Positions 1 to 6,097 of a stretch of 7,657 nt of DNA are shown in pieces. Every line of letters begins with the position of its first letter. Position 1 is the stretch's first letter. This DNA comes from Endomicrobium sp. (GTDB lineage Bacteria; Elusimicrobiota; Endomicrobiia; Endomicrobiales; Endomicrobiaceae): assembly GCA_031260765.1 (NCBI GenBank), contig JAISKX010000014.1:1-7657 (forward strand), given 5' to 3'. The notes beneath the pieces are model-generated. The model was given only the letters and a program-made list of their open reading frames with translations. It was not told the origin of the DNA and ran no database searches. A program made the position numbers and the translations under genes.

Positions 1-165
1 CTTCCGCGAAGCATTTTGAGCGTATTTTGGCAGAATTTGACTGCGCCGTGTAGCGGAGCTACATCAGCAGGCAAATTGTGTCAAAAGACGCCAAAAGGCA
101 AAGCGACCATCCCGTCGCGGGAAACATTTAGCCCACCCGCCGTGTGTATCGCGGCTCTGCCGCAC
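1..165. other. GC-rich structured intergenic block, possible RNA element or dispersed repeat
   Basis: No gene is recognised here. The block is about 55% G+C by hand count, well above the AT-rich genes that follow. It contains nested inverted repeats. TTTTGGC (25-31) pairs with GCCAAAA (90-96), and TTTGAC (36-41) pairs with GTCAAA (80-85), separated by a 4x4 internal loop. Inside these, TGC (42-44) can pair with GCA (67-69), and TGTAGC (49-54) pairs with GCTACA (58-63) around a GGA loop. Further right, GCGAC (103-107)/GTCGC (114-118) competes with TCCCG (110-114)/CGGGA (118-122). The plus frame is open from the left edge to a TAG at 178-180 (59 codons), but the peptide is rich in Ser, Pro and Thr and matches nothing I know. 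Pairing is seen directly; an RNA or repeat role is inference. It continues off the left edge. Confidence 0.45.
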
Positions 166-178
166 CTTATCTTTTTTT
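151..178 (+). terminator. possible weak intrinsic terminator upstream of alaS
   Basis: A perfect 5-bp stem, GCGGC (151-155) with GCCGC (159-163) around a TCT loop, is followed by a run of seven T (172-178). The eight bases between stem and T-run are more than a standard intrinsic terminator has, and the stem is short, so termination would be weak. If real, it would end transcription of whatever lies to the left and insulate the alaS promoter, whose -35 region it overlaps. Confidence 0.25.
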
Positions 179-186
179 AGTATAAT
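157..186 (+). promoter_or_regulatory. probable alaS promoter (perfect -10 box, poor -35)
   Basis: TATAAT at 181-186 is an exact sigma-70 type -10 hexamer directly after a T-rich stretch. The best -35 at suitable spacing is CTGCCG (157-162, 18-base spacer), which matches TTGACA at only three positions. There is no TG extension before the -10 box. Transcription would be expected to start around 192-195, two to five bases before the alaS ATG, leaving almost no leader. Confidence 0.5.
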
Positions 187-196
187 CCACACCATT

Positions 197-2830
197 ATGA
201 ATAAACAATCATCTCAAATAAGGCAAGAATTTTTAGACTTTTTTAAGAAAAACGGCGCAACAGTAATTCCTTCGGACTCTCTCATCCCTTCTGGGGACAA
301 ATCTCTTCTTTTTACTTCCGCAGGTATGGTTCAATTCAAACAGCATTTCTTAGGACAAAGCAAAGACGCTTTTACCCGCGCAACAAGCTGTCAAAAATGT
401 TTTAGGACTTCCGATATTGAGCAAGTCGGTCTTACCACAAGACATCTGACTTTTTTTGAAATGTTGGGCAATTTCTCTTTCGGCGACTATTTCAAAAAAG
501 AGTCTATAGCTTGGGGTTGGGAATTTTTGACCAAAAATATGGGTCTTCCCATAGATAAACTCTATATAACAATTTATAAAGATGACGATGAGGCGGGCGA
601 AATTTGGAAAAAAATCGTTCCCGCAAGCCGTATTACAAAGATGGGCGATGATACGAATTTTTGGAATATGGGCGATACGGGTCCTTGCGGACCTTGCTCG
701 GAAATATACATAGATTTGGGCGAAGATGTCGGCTGCGGAAAGCCTACTTGTTCTGTCGGCTGCGATTGCGATAGATATCTTGAGATTTGGAATCATGTTT
801 TTACTCAATTTGATAAACAAGCCGACGGCTCTTTAAAGCCTCTCCCGCGCAAAAATATAGATACAGGTATGGGATTGGAAAGAATAGTCGCTGCAGTCAA
901 TGGCAAAAAAAGCATTTTTGACACAGATTTATTTACGCCTATAATGGACGCGGCAAGCGAACTTTTAAAAGTAAAAAACGAAGGCGCTCAAATTTCTAAA
1001 CTCAGAATGATAGCAGACCATGCCCGCGCTGTGACATTTTTAATATCGGACGGCATACTTCCTTCAAATGAGGGAAGGGGCTATGTTTTAAGAAGGATTT
1101 TGCGCCGCGCTTTAAGGCAGGGCAAACTTTTCGGTTATGACAAACCTTTTATCAGCGATTTGTCTTCAACGGTTTTTAAAATAATGGAGCCTGCATATCC
1201 CGAACTTTCTTCAAGGCTTGCCAATATACAATCCATAATCAAATTGGAAGAAGAAAAGTTTTTAGAAACTTTGCATTCCGGCGAAGATATTCTTTCTGAA
1301 ATCATCAATTCTTATAAATCCAAAAAAGCAAAAATTATCGGCGGTCAAGATGTTTTTAAACTCTATGACACTTACGGTTTTCCCTATGATTTAACAAAAG
1401 AAATCGCCGCAGAACAGGGTTTGAATATAGATGAAAAAGGCTTTAAAGACGAGCAGAAAAAAGCTCAAGAAAAGTCCCGCGCGGCTTGGGGCGGCTCTGG
1501 GGAAAAGGATATTTCTTTTTATTCGGTCATTCACAAAAAAGCAGGCGATACAAAATTTACAGGGTATGACAATTTTGAAGATGAGGGTGAAGTTCTCGCT
1601 TTAATCAAAGACGGCAAGGAAATAAGCGAACTCAAAGCGGGCGATAGTGGCGAAATTGTCCTATCTCAAACGGCATTCTATGCTGAAAGCGGCGGACAGA
1701 CTGCGGACAGAGGATTATTGGAAAGCGCAGATTTTAGCGCTCAGGTTGAAGATGTTTTTAAGCCTATCGGCTCTTTATTTGTGCATAAAGTTAAAATTAT
1801 AAAAGGCAGCGTCAAAGTAAAAGACAATATTAAAACCAAAATAGATATTGAGCGCAGACTTCAAATAGCAAGACATCACACTTCCACACATCTTTTACAA
1901 AAAGCGTTAAGAGAAACTTTCGGCGACCATATAACTCAAGCGGGCTCTTTGGTGACAAAAGATTATTTGAGATTTGATTTTACGCATTTTGCGCAAATCA
2001 AAAAAGAGGATTTAATAAAGATAGAGCAGAGAATAAATGCAGTGATTAGGGCAAATATGCCTGTCACAATAAAGTCTATGAAAATAGACGAGGCAAGAGC
2101 CTCAGGCGCGATGGCTTTATTTGGCGAAAAATACGGAGACATTGTCCGCACTATAAGCGTCAAAGAAGAGGGCGCGGATAAACCATACTCAATGGAACTT
2201 TGCGGCGGCACGCATATTAGCAGAACGGGCGATATAGGCTTTTTTAAAATCATTTCTGAATCTTCCATAGGCTCAGGTCTTCGCCGCATAGAAGCGGCAG
2301 TTGGCGCGGCGGCAGAAAAATTTGTTTTGCAAGAAGAAGAAAATATCTCAAAAATCGTTAAACTCTTAAAAACATCTTATGGCGAAAGCGTTGAACAAAC
2401 ACAAAAACTAATGGAGCATTTAGAGATACTTAAAACTGAACTATTATCACTCAAAAGCCATATTGCATCTCAAAACATAGATTCTTATATCAAAAACATT
2501 CAAGAAGTTGGCGGTTTTAAATTTTTGCCTTTGCTTATAGAGAATGCCGACATAAAATCTTTAAGAGATTTGTCTGACAATTTGAGGCAAAAATTAGGCT
2601 CAGCCGCAATATTGCTTGTCTCGGCAGGCGATGATAAGAGTTCATTTATAGTTTCTCTCACCGACGATTATGTTAAAAAGGGTTTAAACGCAGGCAAAAT
2701 CGCCAAATCTTTCGCTCAAGAAATAGAAGGTTCAGGCGGCGGCAAACCCGACTTCGCCCAAGGCGGAACAAAAAACAAAGACAAAATCACCGCCGCAATC
2801 AAAACATCTCAAAAACATATAAAAATATAG
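197..2830 (+). CDS. alaS: alanyl-tRNA synthetase, complete
   Basis: Charges tRNA-Ala with alanine in the cytoplasm and hydrolyses mischarged Ser/Gly-tRNA-Ala. The 877 residues match the usual bacterial length. The class II catalytic domain (about 1-245) shows the start pattern IRQEFLDFF, LLFTSAGM (37-44), the motif 2 region RATSCQKCFR (61-70) and motif 3 GMGLER (224-229). A four-cysteine insert (C180, C185, C189, C191) before CDRYLEIWN is seen in many bacterial AlaRS and probably binds a metal. The tRNA-recognition region includes NEGRGYVLRR (291-300). The editing domain has its zinc set H561, H565, C669 and H673 (HxxxH plus CGGTH). The C-Ala domain carries the glycine-rich GGGKPDFAQGG (847-857). 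All key residues are intact. The start at 197 is right because the N-terminus lines up with other AlaRS, yet no Shine-Dalgarno precedes it. A tRNA follows after 12 bases. Confidence 0.98.
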   Translation: MNKQSSQIRQEFLDFFKKNGATVIPSDSLIPSGDKSLLFTSAGMVQFKQHFLGQSKDAFTRATSCQKCFRTSDIEQVGLTTRHLTFFEMLGNFSFGDYFKKESIAWGWEFLTKNMGLPIDKLYITIYKDDDEAGEIWKKIVPASRITKMGDDTNFWNMGDTGPCGPCSEIYIDLGEDVGCGKPTCSVGCDCDRYLEIWNHVFTQFDKQADGSLKPLPRKNIDTGMGLERIVAAVNGKKSIFDTDLFTPIMDAASELLKVKNEGAQISKLRMIADHARAVTFLISDGILPSNEGRGYVLRRILRRALRQGKLFGYDKPFISDLSSTVFKIMEPAYPELSSRLANIQSIIKLEEEKFLETLHSGEDILSEIINSYKSKKAKIIGGQDVFKLYDTYGFPYDLTKEIAAEQGLNIDEKGFKDEQKKAQEKSRAAWGGSGEKDISFYSVIHKKAGDTKFTGYDNFEDEGEVLALIKDGKEISELKAGDSGEIVLSQTAFYAESGGQTADRGLLESADFSAQVEDVFKPIGSLFVHKVKIIKGSVKVKDNIKTKIDIERRLQIARHHTSTHLLQKALRETFGDHITQAGSLVTKDYLRFDFTHFAQIKKEDLIKIEQRINAVIRANMPVTIKSMKIDEARASGAMALFGEKYGDIVRTISVKEEGADKPYSMELCGGTHISRTGDIGFFKIISESSIGSGLRRIEAAVGAAAEKFVLQEEENISKIVKLLKTSYGESVEQTQKLMEHLEILKTELLSLKSHIASQNIDSYIKNIQEVGGFKFLPLLIENADIKSLRDLSDNLRQKLGSAAILLVSAGDDKSSFIVSLTDDYVKKGLNAGKIAKSFAQEIEGSGGGKPDFAQGGTKNKDKITAAIKTSQKHIKI

Positions 2831-2842
2831 TTATTTGTCGTT

Positions 2843-2914
2843 GCGCCCGTAGCTCAATGGATAGAGCGCTGGCCTCCGAAGCCAGACATTCCGGTTCAAG
2901 TCCGAACGGGCGCA
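2843..2914 (+). tRNA. tRNA-Arg, anticodon CCG
   Basis: A full cloverleaf can be drawn by hand. The acceptor stem is GCGCCCG (2843-2849) with CGGGCGC (2907-2913), all seven pairs. The D stem is GCTC (2852-2855) with GAGC (2864-2867). The anticodon stem is CTGGC (2869-2873) with GCCAG (2881-2885), and its loop CTCCGAA puts anticodon CCG at 2876-2878, reading the Arg codon CGG. The T loop is TTCAAGT (2895-2901). The discriminator is A2914 and CCA is not encoded, so the CCA-adding enzyme must supply it. The T stem has one C-A mismatch (C2891 with A2905). The variable loop is four bases, giving 72 nt. It sits 12 bases after alaS and 17 bases before the autotransporter ATG, with no obvious promoter of its own. 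At least one CGG codon in the window (5200-5202) would need it. Confidence 0.95.
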
Positions 2915-2918
2915 TTTA

Positions 2919-2924
2919 TAGGAA
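2919..2924 (+). promoter_or_regulatory. ribosome binding site that sets the autotransporter start
   Basis: TAGGAA, with AGGA at 2920-2923, ends eight bases before the ATG at 2932. This decides the start: an in-frame ATG at 2857 lies inside the tRNA D loop and would add 25 residues of tRNA-encoded peptide before a clear signal peptide. The site lies between the tRNA 3' end and the ATG, so it stays on the mRNA after tRNA 3' processing. Confidence 0.8.
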
Positions 2925-2931
2925 ACATAAA

Positions 2932-5900
2932 ATGAAAAAAATCTTATCGTTTATTTTTGTATTTTGCATTTTTACTGCCGCGGCTCAGGCAAGGCAGCAA
3001 GTGATAGTCAATGCCCAAAACGGAAATCCTTTATTTCTTTTAGATATTGCCGATGCAGGAGAATTTTTCAGTCCCTTCTATAGTTCCGATTTTAATATGC
3101 CGCAACATTATATTGATATGTTTAAATTGGGATTGGAATATTGGTCAGTTTTGCTCGGCAATTCCCCTACAAATCATAAGCCTGTAGTAATTGCAACGGG
3201 CGGCAAGTGGGGCAGTGAAATAAATGCTTTTGCGTCAAGCGATTATGGGACATCCGGCAATGGCGCGACAGAATTGACAAGTGCAATTTATGATAATTTT
3301 AGCGATGTTTTTGATACAACTCACATGGATAATTATGCGAGGATTTTTCTTCAAGAAGTTAAAAATGCGCCAGACCCTGAATTTGTAGGTCCTATGCTGA
3401 TTTTGCCTAATAATGGTTGGAAAAACGGTCTTGCGGTAACTATGATTCACGAGCCGGGGCATGCTCTCGGGATAATCAGCAATAGAACATACGACGGAAT
3501 TCACTTTCAGGCTTATAGCGGAACTTCATTATCAAAATACGATTCATATTTGGTTGATGCGAACAACCAGCCGTCTGACGCAAGTAAAACAATAGTTAAA
3601 ACCAATGTTTTAAATCCTGCCGCTGGGGAGTTCCAACTTGTTGATGCTCTTGTTGAATCCGGCAGAAGCGCCCGCGGCGCGGCTTTCTTTCAAGGTCCAC
3701 AAACGCTTTTAGTTCTCGGCGCTTATGTCTATGACAATCTCGCTGTCAACCCAAACGGAGTTCTCGGTATGCCCATCAATGGTTTTGAAGGAAACACCCT
3801 GGAACTCAACCATTTGGAATTGCGCAATAGTATGATGAGCCATCAACTTTACCGCAATTGGAATATCTTTATGGAAGCGGAACTCGCCCTTTTGGAAGAT
3901 ATCGGGGTAATAATTGACCGCAAAAATTTTTATGGTTATTCCATTTACGGCAGCAATAATGACGATAATGGCGGCTTAAACATTACGGTAAGCAGTAATT
4001 TTTATGCAAGAAATTCTGCTGGAACGGCTTATGTGAACGGAGAATTTAATCACACTCCTTGGACAATAGGTTTTCACATTTACGGCTCTACAAATATCGT
4101 AATTATGGACGGCGAAATATTGACTGACGGATACGCAAGCGCAGGCATAAGAGTTGACGGTTGGGAAAATGAACTCACAATCAATAACAATATACAAGCG
4201 GACGGACAATATGGAACGGGGCTTATGGTCGCTTACGGAAAAGAGCATAATATAATTCACAGAGGAACGATTACTGCAGAAGGCTCGGGCGGCATAGGGG
4301 CAAGATTTGATTTCGGCGACAATTTTTTGGGCAATAATACTGAATATAGGGGCTCTTATATTAGGACAACAGACGATAGTTTAGATATTGTTCCTTATGA
4401 ATTAGTAGGCGCTTTGGTATCAAGTTTTAATGTCACAGGCAAATTGTCGGGCAAACATGCCTCTATTTATATTTCTCCGAACGCTTTTGTTGAAAAAATA
4501 AATATTATGAACGGCGCAAGTTTGGACGGCGATATTATTTCCTATTGGGATGCGGACTATTCTTTAATACAGAATATTGGAAATAGATTGGTTTCAACAA
4601 TAACTTTCGGTTTGACGGCGGATACAGATGGAAAAGCGGTTGCGCCGCCGCCGCCCGACAATAATTTTTCTTTGACTTATATCGGGAATATAAAAGCGAC
4701 AAATGCTTCTATGGACATAATAATTTACGGCGGAACTTTGACTTATTCAGGCGCGATGTCAGGCTTAGGATTATTTTCTGCCGATGCTCCAACAACTTTA
4801 TCAATAATAGCGAGCGGCTTTGAGCCTACGGCAATATCGGCGCAAGAAATAATTTTCAATTCTGTAAATCCCATTTATTTAAAAATCAATGAAGATTTCT
4901 TCGCATACAGCAATGACAATATCCATACCGCCTTGCTTTTTGACGGAGCATATAGCGGAAATAATCCATCTGTTTTAATCAATGGGCAAAGCGCAATTTT
5001 ATCAATAGGTTTTTATGATTATAGCGGAGCGCAATTGTCCGGCGGATTTATCAACAATGGCGCAAACGGCGCGCAAGCCGTTTTTTATCTTGACAATTAC
5101 AGCGCTCAAAATTTGCAAGAAGAAAGAACAGGCAGCCAAGCCAGCGCAGGCGCGCTATTTATATCCCTACAAAATCCCGCAAGCAATTTTATTTTCACCC
5201 GGCAAGCGCAGACAGGCGATAATAAAATGGGCGTATGGATAAGTCCGAGTTATAATTATTCCAAACAAAGCGGCGAAAAGAGTTGGACTATCAACAATAT
5301 CAATGCCGCTTTGGGTTTTGATTACAAGATACAAGACGACAAATATATAGGAATATCTTTTGCTTTTGACAGTCCCAATTTTAATTCCAAACTTGCAGAC
5401 ATAGACGCAACGATATTTAGAGGCATTATTTACGGCTCATTAAATGCCAAAGATATAGATTTTGCCGCTTATTTGGGCGCGGGCATAAACAATTATTCTC
5501 AAGTCCGCACAATATATTTGGAAAAATACGATACAAAATACAGCGGCTCTCAATACGAAGCCGGCATAGAAGCGGCAAAAAGTTTCCCCATAAATAAAAA
5601 GTCCAATATAAAACCTTTCCTTGATTACAATTTGATTTATTTAAACATAGAAGATTATAAAGAAAACAGCGGCATATACGCTTTAAATTTCAAAGACAAT
5701 TCCTCGCTCTCACATCAAATAAAGTTAGGCGCAAGAGCCGAATACAATTTCACTCCGAATTTTGACATTGGTTTAGGCTTATTTTACAAAGCCATATTAG
5801 GAGATGCCGCAAGCCCGTCAAAAGTTTCCTTTGCCGATGATATTTCCCAATCCCCAGAAACAGTAAATCACAAATGGCAAGAAGCCCAAACCAACAATAT

Positions 5901-6027
5901 AGGCATAAGTTTAGACTTCCAATACGCATTTAATGCGTCAATAAACATCTTTGCAAACATCGTCTCAGAATTCTCCTCAAATTTCTCAACACACAAAGCC
6001 TCAATCGGCGCAGGGTATAAGTTTTAA
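2932..6027 (+). CDS. autotransporter with an N-terminal zinc-metallopeptidase-like passenger domain
   Basis: A 1031-residue type Va autotransporter-like protein, probably displayed on or released from the cell surface. Residues 1-20 are a signal peptide (MKK, hydrophobic core, AAAQA before RQ). Residues about 25-335 resemble a metallopeptidase: HEPGHALG at 173-180 fits HExxHxxG, and NSMMSHQ (299-305) before ELALLEDIG (317-325) looks like a metzincin Met-turn and closing helix. The usual third ligand position (183) is Ser rather than His or Asp. Residues about 335-760 are Gly/Asn-rich with recurring units such as AGIRV, TGLMVAYG and GGIGARF, consistent with a beta-helix, plus a short Pro run (572-575). 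Residues about 765-1031 are the translocator barrel, starting near MGVWISPSY and ending in Phe (AGYKF). Start chosen by RBS and signal peptide. Substrate unknown. Family assignment of the peptidase is from motifs only. Confidence 0.85.
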   Translation: MKKILSFIFVFCIFTAAAQARQQVIVNAQNGNPLFLLDIADAGEFFSPFYSSDFNMPQHYIDMFKLGLEYWSVLLGNSPTNHKPVVIATGGKWGSEINAFASSDYGTSGNGATELTSAIYDNFSDVFDTTHMDNYARIFLQEVKNAPDPEFVGPMLILPNNGWKNGLAVTMIHEPGHALGIISNRTYDGIHFQAYSGTSLSKYDSYLVDANNQPSDASKTIVKTNVLNPAAGEFQLVDALVESGRSARGAAFFQGPQTLLVLGAYVYDNLAVNPNGVLGMPINGFEGNTLELNHLELRNSMMSHQLYRNWNIFMEAELALLEDIGVIIDRKNFYGYSIYGSNNDDNGGLNITVSSNFYARNSAGTAYVNGEFNHTPWTIGFHIYGSTNIVIMDGEILTDGYASAGIRVDGWENELTINNNIQADGQYGTGLMVAYGKEHNIIHRGTITAEGSGGIGARFDFGDNFLGNNTEYRGSYIRTTDDSLDIVPYELVGALVSSFNVTGKLSGKHASIYISPNAFVEKINIMNGASLDGDIISYWDADYSLIQNIGNRLVSTITFGLTADTDGKAVAPPPPDNNFSLTYIGNIKATNASMDIIIYGGTLTYSGAMSGLGLFSADAPTTLSIIASGFEPTAISAQEIIFNSVNPIYLKINEDFFAYSNDNIHTALLFDGAYSGNNPSVLINGQSAILSIGFYDYSGAQLSGGFINNGANGAQAVFYLDNYSAQNLQEERTGSQASAGALFISLQNPASNFIFTRQAQTGDNKMGVWISPSYNYSKQSGEKSWTINNINAALGFDYKIQDDKYIGISFAFDSPNFNSKLADIDATIFRGIIYGSLNAKDIDFAAYLGAGINNYSQVRTIYLEKYDTKYSGSQYEAGIEAAKSFPINKKSNIKPFLDYNLIYLNIEDYKENSGIYALNFKDNSSLSHQIKLGARAEYNFTPNFDIGLGLFYKAILGDAASPSKVSFADDISQSPETVNHKWQEAQTNNIGISLDFQYAFNASINIFANIVSEFSSNFSTHKASIGAGYKF

Positions 6028-6060
6028 AAAGCAATGAAAAATAGCAGTGTTCTTATATAG

Positions 6061-6077
6061 GTTCGCTGTAAGTGAAC
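6061..6077 (+). other. small hairpin in the leader of the methyltransferase gene
   Basis: GTTCGC (6061-6066) pairs with GTGAAC (6072-6077) around a TGTAA loop, five Watson-Crick pairs and one G-T. The strand after it is A-rich, not T-rich, so it is not a terminator on the + strand. TGTTC (6048-6052) can compete for GAACA (6074-6078). It ends eight bases before the ribosome binding site. Pairing is seen; any control of translation is inference. Confidence 0.3.
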
Positions 6078-6085
6078 AAAAAGAA

Positions 6086-6090
6086 AAGGA
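6086..6090 (+). promoter_or_regulatory. ribosome binding site of the methyltransferase gene
   Basis: AAGGA ends seven bases before the ATG at 6098 in a purine-rich stretch. It fixes the methyltransferase start. No good promoter is visible in the 70-base gap: TATATA at 6054-6059 lacks a matching -35, so transcription may come from upstream. Confidence 0.7.
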
Positions 6091-6097
6091 AAATAAA

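Noticed and set aside
59..127. Minus-strand 22-residue open frame in the left block
   Set aside because: Very short, no ribosome binding site, and it lies in a region dominated by inverted repeats.
350..820. 156-codon minus-strand open frame inside alaS
   Set aside because: Antisense shadow of a certain alaS gene; the peptide resembles no known protein and has no ribosome binding site worth noting.
1963..2289. 108-codon minus-strand open frame inside alaS
   Set aside because: Antisense shadow of the conserved editing domain.
2857..2931. An in-frame upstream ATG at 2857 that would lengthen the autotransporter by 25 residues
   Set aside because: It lies in the D loop of the tRNA; the ATG at 2932 has a good ribosome binding site and begins a clear signal peptide.
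3235..4260. Two minus-strand open frames (3235-3504 and 3976-4260) inside the autotransporter
   Set aside because: Shadows of a gene with a signal peptide, motifs and barrel in the other frame; peptides are not recognisable.
5015..5242. 75-codon plus-strand open frame overlapping the autotransporter
   Set aside because: Out-of-frame overlap within the passenger-barrel junction, no independent support.
6034..6060. Eight-codon open frame (MKNSSVLI) as a possible leader peptide before the methyltransferase
   Set aside because: No ribosome binding site and no run of regulatory codons; length is within chance.
6061..6077. Terminator for the autotransporter gene
   Set aside because: The hairpin is followed by A and G, not T, on the + strand, and the stem is short.
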